Assembly: GCA_973895155.1 (NCBI GenBank)
Contig: OZ316895.1
Span: 3,410,001-3,474,000 of the forward strand
Direction: 5' to 3'
Origin: Marsupella aquatica
Lineage: Eukaryota; Marchantiophyta
Length of the DNA: 64,000 nt
Shown: positions 11,661 to 23,840 of the stretch, piece by piece
Layout of the letters: every line of letters starts with the position of its first letter
Numbering within the stretch: the first letter of the stretch is position 1
Position numbers and translations under genes: made by a program
Notes under the pieces: generated by a model
What the model was told of the DNA's origin: nothing
The model's database searches: none
Seen by the model: the letters and a program-made list of their open reading frames with translations, nothing else

Positions 11661-14600
11661 TGGTAGAGGCACTTTACGAGGTATTGTAAGTTTAGGCATG
11701 TTATAATTACAATTATATTGTTGTTGCCAAATCTGATACTCAGGCATTGCACAAATACATTGAGGTAAGGTAAAGGAAGTGCATGCAAGATAAGGAAGTG
11801 TTGTTGTTTAGGCTATAACTATGTAGTGACACTATTAATAGTTGTGAGGGTGTCATCATTTTGGTTGATTGGTTCTTGTTGCCACAATGTTGTTAATTTG
11901 ATCGATACTGTTGCTATAAACATATTGTTGGGGAGGGTGAGTGCATGGAACGGGAGGAGGAGAGCAAGATGGGAAACGGTTGCAAGGCATCAAAAGGTCT
12001 AGGTTCAAGTCTGTAAGGATAACTTTTTTTTTATTTACTCACCATGCAGACAATGGGGCTTTGGCATGGAGAGTGCATTAGGGAGGAGGGTGGAGGCACA
12101 GATGGTCAGCCAAGGTGTATAGGGCATGCAATTAGAAGGGTGGGGATGAGGGGATTAACAGGTTTTTTTGGGTGGATCAAACTGTTTGGAAAAGGGAGTT
12201 GGATTTTGACAAATGCATGGTCATCAATCATTCTTGCTCTTTTATTGTGAAAAATGTTGTCATTGCACATATCTTGTTCAAATTGCACATAATTTTATGT
12301 AATCAAATGACATGATTCAAGTGAACACAAAGTAGGGGACAAAAGACTAAGATGGGTATTTAGAGTAGGGGCAAGAGTTAGGCAAGAGCTCTTCATTGTC
12401 AATGTTACAAAAGATGGAACAAATGTAGACGGCAAAAGGCATGAATGGGGGCAAAGAGCTGAGCACCCAGCTATAGAAAGAATTGGGCCAAAATCCAGAG
12501 CAAGACTAATCGAGATGCAAGGGCACGTCAAGCAAGCCAGGTCTTGGGGAGAAAAATTGTTTGGAGCTTGGTCTCATTGGCCTTCATTGAAAAGTCTTCC
12601 TTAAAAAGTTGGAAGTTTAGTTGGAATGTCGTGGGGTTCCATGTACTTTGTGTGTCAAAAAACATTACCTATCCAAAAAATTTGTCATTGTCCAAAATAT
12701 GTGTATTGATATGTTGTAGACAAAGACTAAAAACTTGAGGGTGCAAGGTGCAAATAGGTATACTAGAGAATTAGGTACTTAGAATTAGGTACTTACTGCG
12801 AGAGCTTTGGCAAAACTTTGCCAATATTGGCTTAGATTTTATTTATAGCAATAAATAAATATTAGCCTAGCCATTTTTTTCATTTGATCAAAGTTCCCTT
12901 TCTTTCGTTGTCCCAACTTTTCATTTTTTGCATTTACCAAATTTGTCTGCATTTGTTAATTTTTTCCCTTTATTTCTATCCTTTTATTCCCCCCCTCCTC
13001 TCTTTCCCTCAAGGGCCCTCCTTCCCCTGTTCATTTCCCTCTTGGGATGGGAATATTTTTAAGGCCCTCCTTCCCGTGCGTACTACTATTCATTTCTCTA
13101 TTGGGATGATAATATTTTAAAAATTTGTGTACCTTCTTTGAACAGTATACAATTATCTGACATGTAAATACCCTCTAGTACATATCTTTCCATGACACAG
13201 GATGATGGTACCAGTTTCAAGGGCATATTGGACCAATGGACTCAAAGATACCATTGTGCACAATGTACCAACATCTAGGGGAGGTATTCTATAATGTGAG
13301 CAAACAGGAATTTTGTTAGTGAGGGGAGTGTTGTTAGCCAGACACTTGTGGTTTTAAATTTCTTTTGCTTTTGCTGTCTTTTTCTATTTTTTGTGTGTTT
13401 TTTATGACTCCAGATTGCTAGCGAGATAGCTAGCAAAAAGAGGAGTCCCCAAAATGGATGTTATCAACCAGGTTACTCTTAGTGAGCCAGTTGCATATAG
13501 ACAAATTAGGGGTCATGTGAGGATATTTTTTGCTCATGTGAGGAATTTTTTTACTGTTTCCTCACACGCTACAATGACCCCATCTAGGGAGGGCAGAAAA
13601 GTACAATGGTTCTGATGTAGTGTGGAGTATAGTCAGGACCTAAATATTACCTTAGGGGTATAGTCAATGCAATCCAAACAGGATAGCCAAGGGAGCTGGG
13701 GCAAGTACTTTTGGTTTGATCCAAGGGTGAGAATAAATTGTGATTTTAATGGATGGTCAGAATTTACTCCCGCTCTTTCTACGGACCCCATTAGAGGTCT
13801 CTTCCAAAATTTGAGACTCCAGAGCATGCCACATCATCATGGCGTGCTCCAAACAAAAACCCGAACAAGAATAGATAGGTTTCCAAATTAAAATAATCCA
13901 CAATTTGTGTTTGTTGCAAGTTCTGGGTACGTAAAATTGAGGGCGTCATGCCATAAAACATAATACATCATTTAACGTAACCATTTTAGTTACTTTGAGT
14001 AACCAACTCTGCATTTAGTAGTAGGCCCGCCCCGATTCACCATAGATTCCTACGTGTCGCATGTCTCTTCTCAGATATTGTAAGATATTGCATTACAATT
14101 CCATCACTTGAGATGAACTGCATATTCTTTACAAGTTCTACATTTCCCAGTGCCTCTGCCCAGCCAGACAATTCGTCACGAGGAGCATGATTGAACACTA
14201 TCATCTTTTTTTCCTTCCAAGACACCATTATCGTCCAGTGAAATGCGCTGGCAATAGCACCTTGAAATTCCTATGCAAAATTGATTTGGGATTGGAGAGA
14301 CGACAAAGTTTTGTGTGATTTGATAGGTGATTTTCTCTTGGATATCTTGGATCTGTGGCAAGCAAAATCAAATTTGAAATCAAATGCTTCTCCAAAATAT
14401 TTAAATGTTTTAGCCGACATGCAGATGAAGAGGGATAGAAGCGGGGCTCTTTCATTCTCTTGAACCACAGATCAGCCAATTTTGATGAAATTTCTCAAGG
14501 AATCCTAGGAAGCAGCCAGGTTTTGGTCCATAGTTGCGGCCAGCTACCCCGATTTCATTGATTCTCTTGGGAAATTTTGTTATTCGTTCTCCCAGATTAA

Positions 14601-15590
14601 ACATTTCACACAAGACCACAAGCAGAACCCACTACAGTGTAGTTGGTTCACACTGTAGTCGGTTCATCTTCAAGTTAGTACATCGCAACCATCCCCTTCA
14701 GATTGTGAATGAAATTGATTGTGCTCTTGCCTACAATGCCCAACTGTACACAATTAACATCAGTCTAGGCAAGGGTAAAGAGAAAGTGGTCTTTGTTCAT
14801 CCCTATGGACGGCTTTCAAACATTTGGAATGGTCTCTGTTAGTATTATGAGAGGTCTTTGTGCTATAGTGTATGCATGTGAACTGACTAGTATTCACAAT
14901 TACAGGGTATGCTAATATCACTGCTTTTCAATGTTAACATCTATTAACACTACAGACATAAAAACAGATAGGGGTCCACGAACTAATTGCTTTTCATAAG
15001 TAGACGATCAGCCAATTGTGACAGGATTGCATATTATAGATGTCGATTGTAAGATGTGTTTGAATTAAATAAGATTAATTAAGTCCTTGGCGAGAGATAA
15101 AGTGAGTGAACTGATACATAGATTCCTTAGGCATTTAATATTTGAATTAAATAATATGTTTAATTGTCTTTGGTGAGAGAGAAAGCTAATACTGTGGCAC
15201 AAAAGAATATTCCCCAAACATTTAATTAAGTGGCAAATGGTGACAAGACACCATTGGAATATTAGGGACGAGACAAAAGATTGAGGCTAATCAATGCGAT
15301 TAGCCCATACAAAGCTGCCTGCTGCCTACTTTTTGTGACGTCAATATTAGGTTAAATGCTGGGTGCAAATCCCTTTGGTCACCAGCTGCCTTTAGGCTGC
15401 ATGGTAAAAGAGCTCACTAGGGCTGGGGAGGTCTTGACTTTGAATTCTGCTCTAATGAAAGCTTTTGTCATTCACCCCACCCAAAGTGAGGTTCATTCAT
15501 ACCCTCTTGACACTCCATAAAATTTGAGCTTGCCCGGTCTGGTATGAAGGCAGCTCCATATGGAAGCCTCTAGCTTGAGTTTCTGAACAT
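11661..15590. other. repeat-rich intergenic DNA without a gene
   Basis: No convincing coding region. It holds an old inverted copy of the 23.3-kb repeat (about 13400-13575), a weak RNA-polymerase-III-like segment at about 11940-12020 (GGTTCAAGTC box B-like), another at about 15390-15450 (GCATGGTAAAAGAGC, then TTTGAATTC), and AT-rich filler. The short open frames here, such as 14534-14842, show no family motif. Confidence 0.5.
13400..13575 (-). repeat. diverged inverted copy of the 23.3-kb repeat
   Basis: Read on the minus strand this stretch contains CATGACCCCTAATTTGTC, AACCTGGTTGATAACAT and GACTCCTCTTTTT in the same order as the repeat units at 23310-23840. It is a dispersed, diverged copy in opposite orientation. 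Confidence 0.6.
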
Positions 15591-15599
15591 TGGAAGGAG

Positions 15600-15766
15600 C
15601 TATGGTGACAGTACACCATACCCAAGTGGTGAGTCAAACCTTACTTGTACCTTTATAGGGTACAGTACTTTGTAATTTAGGTGACATGAGGTATGGTGAC
15701 AGTACACCGTACCCAAGTGGTGAATCAAATCTTACTTGTACCTTTATAGGGTACAGTACATGTGTT
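15600..15766. repeat. tandem duplication of about 90 bp upstream of the SSL gene
   Basis: Two copies share TATGGTGACAGTACACC, ACCCAAGTGGTGA and TTGTACCTTTATAGGGTACA; the second starts at about 15690. They lie 300-450 bp upstream of the SSL-like start and may be part of its promoter region. Confidence 0.75.
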
Positions 15767-16058
15767 GATCTGTACAGAGCAGCGTCCTCCTCCTCGTGCA
15801 GAACACATTTTGGACTTTAGTAATTTAACTTTGTATTTTTGAAATCACCGACTCTACAGAACTGCCCCGTTTTCGGGTTGTTCGTGAGAAGATTGCAGCT
15901 AGCCGTGTTTTAGTGATATGAAGATTGCGTGAATGAATGGTGAGCAAGAGGAGTAGCTTTCAAAAGAAAATGTAGCCAAGTTTCCTAATGAACCTGAGCT
16001 GGGACGATCCAAAAGTGCAGCAGCCCCAGCAGTGAGCTTAGTTAGTATCTCCTCAGGA

Positions 16059-19000
16059 ATGGCTCTTCTTGCAGGGATTGTGGGGTTGGTCTTGGCCATA
16101 CTTGGGGCAGCCTGGACATCTTCGTTTCAGAAGAGCTGCCGCATCGATCCCATTGGTGTGGATCTTGGGCTTTTGCCAGAACCGGAAGGATTTTGGTATC
16201 CCGAGTTCAAGCTCGAAAAGTTGGATAAAATCTTTGTTGGGGAGGCCCCGGAAGATGTGGCAGGGGACAGCCTGGGGCTGGTCTACACGGGGACAGCGGA
16301 CGGGTGGATCAAGCGGATCACCTTGGATGGGGTAGTAGAAAATCACACATACGTAGGAGGACAAGTACTTGGGCTGTATATGGGTCCAGGGGACGAACTA
16401 TATTGTGCTATCATTGATAAGGTTCGCTCTCGTTAGACTCGCCTGGGACATATTTACTCACTATTCCTAGTTTTAGGACCTTCGTGGGGATGATGACTTT
16501 GGAGACTAGTAAGTTTGCAGTATATTGGGAGACTCCTAGGTTTGTACCTCTTCCTATATAACGCTGGGTGTCATGAGTTTCCTACTCTTCGAGCCATCCA
16601 ATTCTATGGATTATTGCAGAAGTTTGATAAGAAATTATCCACTTGTCTTGTACAGGGGTTACTGAAGATTTCCAGAGACGGTGTCGTGCATCTTCTTACA
16701 AATGAAGTTGATGGCTCGGAAATTATGTAAGTAAGCTCTTTGCCCTCCCTGATACTCTGAGAATCTACTGGTTTTACCGCCCCCTCTTCTACATTCTGTG
16801 AAACACTCTAGCCCCAAGCTCAGACTCGATAGATAAATCTGAGCTGCAGTTGGTTGTAACTCATAAGTGGATTAGTCGTTCTGGATCATCCACATAGCAC
16901 TAGATCCGTCAGCTTACTGGATCCGGTCCTATTCTGGAAGTATCAGAGGCATGAACGTTCTTCACGATGAAATTGCCGGAGTGGTTCCTATAAATCAAAA
17001 GAATGATCCGTTCAGTGCATACTCAATAGTCTTTCAAGTCAAACTTATTATGGACAAATACCTCAGTGTCGTTGATACATTTTAAGCCTCAAGTTCGAGC
17101 TCTGATGTATAAGTTTCTCTGCAGTCTATGAATTTTATATCTCAAGCTAATTTGCTGATGGAACAGGTTTCTCTGTGTGATCTCTTTAATCTATTATGAG
17201 CTTCGAAAAACCCAATCAATTCAGAGAAAACAGGAGGGGACGTTTCGAAGAGTTTAATCAATACTGGATTTGCTTTTTGTCGTCTTGCGTGTCTTCTCTC
17301 AGCCTCCAATTCATTTCCGTCCCTGTTTTTAACCCAATTCTGTAGCTGGCCATTGATTGGACTTCATTGCGAAGATTCAATCTCACGACTGCTTATACTG
17401 TTCCAGGTCATGAATACATCTGCTCTATAGTCTTGCAGTGTCCTTCCTGGTTCGAAGAAATTAACGAATATGAATACTAGACTACTCTTCTGTAAGGCTC
17501 TCTCGGTCTTGTGACTGAGATTTGAGTCCGAAAAGTTGCACGTGATATGCAAATCACTTCGATTAGCCATCTCACCAGCTCTGCAACCACAAGAAGTACC
17601 AGCCTATCCGACCTACATTATCATGGTAACTAGCAGTATTAAACCTCAATTTGTGGCAAGAGCATTTAGGCTGTTGGTAACTAGCATCGTTGTATCGGCT
17701 TGTAGGTTCCCAGATGGACTCGCAGTTGCCAAAGACGGAACTGTCTACTTCACTGATGCAAGTACAAAATTTCGGTTTGAGGATAATATGCTAGATGTGA
17801 TTGAGGGACGACTTAATGGACGAGTTCTGAAGTATGACCCAGCCACGAGCACCACCAGTGTCTTGGTCAAGGATGTCGGCTTTGCAAACGGTGTGGCCCT
17901 TTCCAAGGACGAGGACTTCTTCCTGTTCTGCGAAACTTCCAGGTAACAATTTGCATTGGTGGAGGTACAGTGTTTTGATTGGATACATTTCCACTCCAAA
18001 TATCCAAAGTTGTCTTACAGGAAATTCAAAGTACCTTTGAAGCTGAGCATTTCAATCTTAGCCGTGCAACTCATGCCCTTGTACAAATTTGTGAAATGTG
18101 GAATGTCATAGCCAGGCGAAGAGGGGACATAGGATCTCCACGTCTCTGTCAGTTGACTATCCAAGAGTGATTTTGTTTGTCCTCAGCATTTCGGGTCACA
18201 AACTTTGTTTCTTTGCACTACTTTAAATTCTGAATCATTTTGGTCTCCTTTATTTTGTTTCTTGGAAGCGCCTGGAAGTAACAGGGAGGATAGATTCTTG
18301 CTGTTTGCCCTCAGCATTTCGGGTCAGAAACTTTGTTTCTTCGCACTACATTAAATTCTGAAACTTTTTGGTTTCTTTTCTGTTGTTTCTTGGAAGAGCC
18401 TGGAAGTAACAGGGAACTGAAAGGGACTTCACTACTCTTCATGTCCGAGTGGGAAAGAGGAGCACTATTTTGTATGCTAGTAATGTTGGACTTCAACAAG
18501 TTGGATCGGCTAGGAAGTGAACCTAGGACCTCCCTTGAACATAGTTAGTGCTCTATCACTTAGCTACAGGCCCTGTATGCCTGCGCCTTTAATGCATTCG
18601 AGTGTGGTTCATTTCCAACACCCTCCCATAAATTCTGTATGGAATAATGGTCACCGGGGGGTAACCATTTCTAGTCCACGTTCCTATTCTCATAGTCTGG
18701 TGCCCGTAAATATACTGCCAGGTAATCCTTTTCCAGACTGGATTTACGTACAATAACCAGGTCGGGGCAGCGTTCTAGACTGTAACCCTGCTATCTGAAT
18801 GTCCGAAAGCTTCTCAGCTGCTGCCGGCCAGCTTATTCTCACATTCCGGAGGTAGATTTACAGCCTAGTAAGCCCCGACCAGACATCGGTTCTCCTATAC
18901 TTGAGCCACACCCGCTTTAAGAGAAATTCCTGATCGTTTTGACATAATTCTGTCAAGGGGAATTGAGTAACTCATTTCAAGAACCTGGTTTTGACACGAG

Positions 19001-20021
19001 AAATGGTATGTGCTCTGTGCAGGGCACGTGTAATGCGCTATTGGCTGAAAGGAGAGAAAGAAGGAACTGTGGAAACATTCATTGATGGTCTACCTGGCTA
19101 CCCTGACAACGTGCGGCTCAGTGAACAAGATGGAAACTTCTACATTGGCTTGCCTGCGGTAATCTTCCTGCATTCCTCCCAGCTTTGCTTCTCAAAAAAG
19201 GAAGAGCATTGATTCACTTATGGGCTAGTTCAGAGTTCAGTTGTTCAGAGAATCTGTGCACCAATTTCTTTTTCCACATTGTGTAGTCTAGGGAAAGAGT
19301 TAGCTTTCCAAGTTATACTCATGCTGATACCAGTCTCCTACTGCACTCTATCAATTCCAAATAGAGAGCATTGTTAGAGATTTTATGTACAATTGAAGAG
19401 GTGAGGATGCACTATATCATATTCTTTATTTCGGTCGAGGATGATACCGTGTAGCCAGTCCCAAGGTCCTAGATCACGAACCAACATTGCACCGTCCATC
19501 CGATATCAACAGATTTTGAATCTCATGTTTCTTAAGCCTTTGGTAAGTAATTCACTCAATAGCTCTCCTCATGTTGCTTCAAAACAAAGCATCACCACCT
19601 AACATCAAACGAGACTACAGTGGGCATTCTGCAGGTAATTCCTCCTCTACTAGGAACAGTAGTTTAAGTTAATTTGTATCAAGTATAGAAGTAACATGAA
19701 CTCTAGTCTGGCATTAGAAAACTTAAAACTTACATATTGTAATTTTCTGATGTACAGAAACGATCAAAACCTACAGACTGGGCCATGAAAAGCCCAAATA
19801 CGATTTTAAGGTGTTTGCTGGTAAGGCCAACTATACTTAGTCTATTGGACGTGAGTGGTGATGGTACGATGATAGTTGTCACTCCAGAAGGCAAATTTGC
19901 GAAAAAGTACGAAGATCCCACCGGAAAAGTGATGAACAACATAGTTGGAGGGAAAATCATTGGCGATTTTCTCTACTTCACTACCTTAAAAAATGATTTT
20001 CTTGGCCGTCTCAAGTTGTGA
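16059..20021 (+). CDS. strictosidine synthase-like (SSL/APMAP-type) six-bladed beta-propeller protein
   Basis: Five exons: 16059-16421, 16656-16726, 17706-17942, 19023-19158, 19758-20021. The GT-AG introns are all in phase, giving 1071 nt (356 aa), the usual family length. The N terminus ([16 protein letters not shown]) is a hydrophobic signal anchor, so the propeller should face the ER lumen or cell exterior. Diagnostic blocks are [66 protein letters not shown] and a final LGRL. The family is related to strictosidine synthase, but most plant members do not make strictosidine and are thought to act as hydrolases. I see no alkaloid context here, so the substrate is unknown. The frame is open upstream to 15957 without an ATG (GTG at 16032), so a short upstream coding exon is possible. 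Confidence 0.9.
17946..18038 (+). repeat. repeat in SSL intron 3, inverted relative to 20960-21050
   Basis: Just inside intron 3, the segment TTTGCATTGGTG ... TGATTGGATACATTTCCACT ... ATCCAAAGTTGTCTTACAG recurs on the opposite strand downstream of the gene. About 85-90 bases match with few differences. Confidence 0.8.
18178..18415 (+). repeat. tandem duplication of about 125 bp in SSL intron 3
   Basis: The units at about 18178-18290 and 18303-18412 share CCTCAGCATTTCGGGTCA, AACTTTGTTTCTT and CCTGGAAGTAACAGGGA with scattered substitutions. It is intronic and does not code. Confidence 0.8.
18502..18573 (-). mobile_element. tRNA-derived (SINE-like) segment in SSL intron 3
   Basis: On the minus strand the sequence starts GGGCCTGTAGCTAAGTGATA, with an A-box-like TAGCTAAGTGATAGAGC. 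It ends with a T-arm whose stem CTAGG / CCTAG closes the 7-base loop TTCACTT, which overlaps a B-box-like GGTTCACTTCC. The anticodon and acceptor stems pair poorly, so it is not a functional tRNA gene; a tRNA-derived SINE head or tRNA relic fits better. Confidence 0.45.
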
Positions 20022-20906
20022 ACTTTGAAAGTGGCCCTTGCATGTTTTTGTGAAGAGAAATTTTGGGATAAAAAATTGGAACCGAAACTTACAGTTGTCT
20101 CACACTCTACATATTATGGAATTGTTTCCACCTCCCAGATATAAGGTGACTGCAAGACTGTCTTGAGTTTGGATCCAAGTCTTGTGAAGACTACTCGCAG
20201 CAACTTTGATTTCTCAATTGGATGCATGCGATAGTTTTGTGAAAGCGTTTCCTATGCAAGCGAGATGTCACTGCCAATGTATTGAATGTATGCGGATTCT
20301 TGTTTGATGGATTCAGTCTTCAGTTCGGAGCAGTTAGTGTGCATTGTTTCAAGCGGTTCGTGCAGATCAATTTATTTTTAAATGAGGAGAAGCAGTCAGT
20401 CTCGAAGTCCAATTAGTCTCTCATATGCGAGTGAAAACCTTTTGAGAAATTGCTCGTGGTCAATATGGCTACCAGCTCTGACCAGTCTACGTTACTCTCT
20501 TGAATATGTAATTAGTGAAACGGTTACGAGCGTGGAGGTTCCACTACCGCAGTCACACTTTCGCTTGTAAGACCTCTATTATTATAATTCGGAATTGAAG
20601 GTTCCAAGCGTCAAATTCAAGTTCTGCAATTTAGTCTACGTTTAATGATGGACCTACGAAGTCCATATGTTTAACCTGGTATGGAACGGGGCAGACAAAT
20701 CACGATACCATTTCCATACCATTTCCCCAAACTTCAGCATCGTTGGACCAATTTTGACAGAGAAAGTCCAAGGACTTAGATACAAGATTGGAACCGAAGC
20801 TAACGGTCCTCAAGAGTTGGTGATATCACCAACCCCCACACCCCACCACCAGATACACAGAAAAGAAAAATATCAAAGAAAACAAGTTTCTGAAGGTGCA
20901 TAAATT

Positions 20907-20944
20907 CTCTGAAGGTGCATACGAATTCTTATGCACCTTCAGAG
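20907..20944. repeat. inverted repeat / hairpin
   Basis: CTCTGAAGGTGCATA and its reverse complement TATGCACCTTCAGAG flank an 8-base loop that includes GAATTC. Additional TCTGAAGGTGCA words occur at about 20889 and 21389. Confidence 0.7.
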
Positions 20945-20959
20945 AGTAGATCGGCTAGG

Positions 20960-21050
20960 ACAGGTTGAATTTACTGTAAGACAACTTTGGATATTTGGAG
21001 TGGAAATGTATCCAATCAAAACACTGCAACTTCACCAATGCAAATTCGGC
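20960..21050 (-). repeat. inverted partner of the SSL intron-3 repeat
   Basis: This is the reverse complement of 17946-18038: ATCCAAAGTTGTCTTACAG and TGATTGGATACATTTCCACT are shared. It lies about 950 bp beyond the SSL stop codon. Confidence 0.8.
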
Positions 21051-22785
21051 CCCAACTGCACTCCTAGCCGATCTCCGTGTGCCCAAGCTCCTAGCAGCAC
21101 TTACAAAAGTGTGAGGCAGTTAATTTTAGCTCTTATGTTTAGCAGTTAATTTATGGAACTCTGCTCTACATGCATTACTTTTTGGTTCCGTTTAATACAG
21201 CGGACCCGTTCTCAAAAACAATACAGAAACTCATCCAATCAGCTAATTCTATCCAAAACTTCTCATTGACCACCATTTCAGTGCTCGTCGAAGTGAGCTT
21301 TTCAAGGGAAAAAATGACTTCTCACTTGCCGTGTTCGCAGACAATGGAAACTTGGTTTAGTAGGTTAAACTTTTCTTCCTCACTCTCTCTGAAGGTGCAC
21401 AAGAATTCGGCAATAATGCCTGATCTAATTGTTATGCCCATGGGTCTCACTATCTCTCTGGAAATTTACTTGTACAAAATGATTCAAGAATGCGATGTAA
21501 TTGTTATGCCCAGCGGCCACAGCTCTGGCTGCTGTTGACGAGAGAGAACAAATCTTGAACAGAAAAGTATGGATGATGACGTGAATCAATACGGAGACAG
21601 TTTGAGGGGATGTCCACAGACTCTTTGTGCTAATAAGTATACTTGTCTTATAAATTTTCATTATCGCTGAACAACACATTTAGTTGTGTGATCAGGCAAA
21701 GCTCAGATTGCCATCATGTTCCACACTATGGACCTTGTCAATGGCTTATGTTGTCTATTGCTGCAGATCTGTAACAGATTTGCCTATGTGCTAAAAGAAC
21801 GATCTGACCTTATCGACCTAATAATTGATCCCTTGGATGACCGTTTTGGTCTCTGGCTAAGTAAGAGATCTTTGACGATATATGCCCATATCCAAAGTTT
21901 AGTTACCGAGCTCTGCACAGTAAACTACTAACCTGAAAAGTGGAGGTATGGTCCATGATGCAAAGGTACAAAAGGGCAACGGCCAGGTATTTTGTCGTGT
22001 CAAAATTGTCACCGTCCACAAAACCGAGAAATAAAATTTCATCGTTAGTTTACAGTAGGCAAAAATATCCGATCGCTCATATCTACTGTAGTTGGGTGCT
22101 CTCTCGCGAGCATGTGAACATGCGGAGAGTACGAAGATACAGTAAGAACGAACATGGCTCGAGTTTCTAGACCAAGTGGAGTTCTCTCCCTCGTTGAAGC
22201 CTTTGGTGAGCCCTGCTTGTCAGGAAAGTGCCTCTATATCTTGTTCGGGGGATCTTTTATTACGGAGCGGACATAATTCTACCGCAAAACTGGTGGGCCC
22301 CGATAGACCTCCGGATAAGTTATTTTAATCCTCCTCCTTCATTCTTCGTCACCAAAATAATGAGGCACTGCCAGGTGCAACAGCCCGCTGACAATCCGGA
22401 GAGTAAAGCAGATCGACAGGATACGGTTTCATAATCCTGATCCGGTGAACGAAAAGGATCTTGGATGATGCCAGTTGCGACATACCTTTGCAAACTACAG
22501 TAGATGTGATTCGGTGACGCTTTTGGTCAGAATGCTACAGGATTCTGTAATCTGTACTCTCCATCACTGCTACTAGCTGGACACACCAATTCACCGCGCA
22601 CCACGCACTGGCCCTATGGACAATAACAGTGGCCGGAGCCAGCCATCCCCCGTTGCGGCACAGTCCCATGTCTGGCTTCAGGCATCCGTCTGCAGTCCAG
22701 CTCTCAAGGCGCAGCTGAAAATGGACTGACGAATGCGTAGACTGGAGGTGGGGCCAGCGACTTCAAGGAGATTCTACCATCCACA

Positions 22786-23300
22786 GTGCTACACCCCTCG
22801 CCATGTCTACTTGAGCATGGACAATGGACAATGGACAATGGACAATGTTTGCTTGGTTCATTTTCCTTGCAATTAAAAAACTCCGGAGTACTTGCTTTGC
22901 TCAAATGCGCAGTCAGCGACGCGGCGCGATTCATTCAACCAAAGCTCAGCAGAAACTCTGAAACTGTCAACCTTTTGGCGCATCCAGAGCCAGAAAGGGG
23001 ATTCTTCGGCCAGACAAAGAATTGCTGGACTCATCCCAAGTCACCGCTGCTGCCAGGGAGATTCGCATGCACGAGAGTTGCTTACAACCATGAAACCTTG
23101 AAACCACTCCATGAAACGCGCTCGCCGATGAAATTCTGGAGTTCAACGCTGGCTGCTTCCATCTCGCCAGCATGGGTACACAACGAAACAAGTCCAAACG
23201 ATGAACGAACGACTTGCTCGTGTGATTTGTCACAGGGCATGCTTCGGATCAGGGTGTCAAAGAGTTGCTCGAGGGGTCAATTGTAGCGTGTGTGTGTATG
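22786..23300. other. unassigned GC-richer segment with a 166-codon open frame
   Basis: The longest unexplained open frame in this interval is 22786-23286 (plus). It contains a GGACAATGG 9-base direct repeat (about four copies, 22818-22850) and no motif I recognise. Overlapping frames are similarly open, which suggests base composition rather than coding. Confidence 0.3.
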
Positions 23301-23309
23301 AGGAAATGA

Positions 23310-23840
23310 GCAATATTTTCCCTCACATGACCCATGACCCCTAATTTTTCTTTTTCCAATTGCCTAGCTAACAAGGACCTGGTTGATAGCATACATTTAT
23401 ATGACTCCTCTTTTCACATGACCCCTAATTTTTTTTCCTTACCTGACCCCTAATGTTTTTCTTCACATGACCCCTAATTTTTCTATATCTAATTGCCTAG
23501 CTAACAAGAACCTGGTTGGTCACAGCATACATTTTTATGACTCCTCTTTTCACATGACCCCTAATTTTTTTCTTCACATGGACCCTACTTTTTTTCCTTG
23601 CATGACCCCTAATTTTTCTTTATCCAATTGCCTAGCTAACAAGAACCTGGTTGACAGCATACATTTTTATGACTCCTCTTTTCACATGACCCCTAATTTT
23701 TTTTCTTCTCATGAACCCTACTTTTTTTCCTTGCATGACCCCTAATTTTTCTTTATCCAATTGCCTAGCTAACAAGAACCTGGGGTTGACAGCAGACATT
23801 TTTATGACTCCTCTTTTCACATGACCCCTAATTTTTTATT
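23310..23840 (+). repeat. tandem array of a 100-170-bp repeat
   Basis: At least four degenerate units share CATGACCCCTAATTTTTC, CCAATTGCCTAGCTAACAAG, AACCTGGTTGACAGCATACA and TTTATGACTCCTCTTTTCAC. The short open frames through it are repetitive translations. A diverged inverted copy lies at 13400-13575. Confidence 0.85.

Larger units (their letters stand above)
20022..22785. other. intergenic downstream of the SSL gene
   Basis: It begins with the 3' UTR of the SSL gene. It contains a hairpin at 20907-20944 and the inverted copy of the intron-3 repeat at 20960-21050. Open frames such as 21170-21538 show no recognisable motif. Confidence 0.4.

Noticed and set aside
18502-18573. functional tRNA gene on the minus strand
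   Set aside because: The anticodon and acceptor stems do not pair; only the D/T-arm-like boxes survive.
22786-23286. 166-codon open frame
   Set aside because: No known motif, overlapping frames are open too, and no promoter or splice context was seen.
23310-23840. CRISPR-like regular repeats
   Set aside because: The units are long, degenerate and directly adjacent, without unique spacers, in a eukaryotic context.
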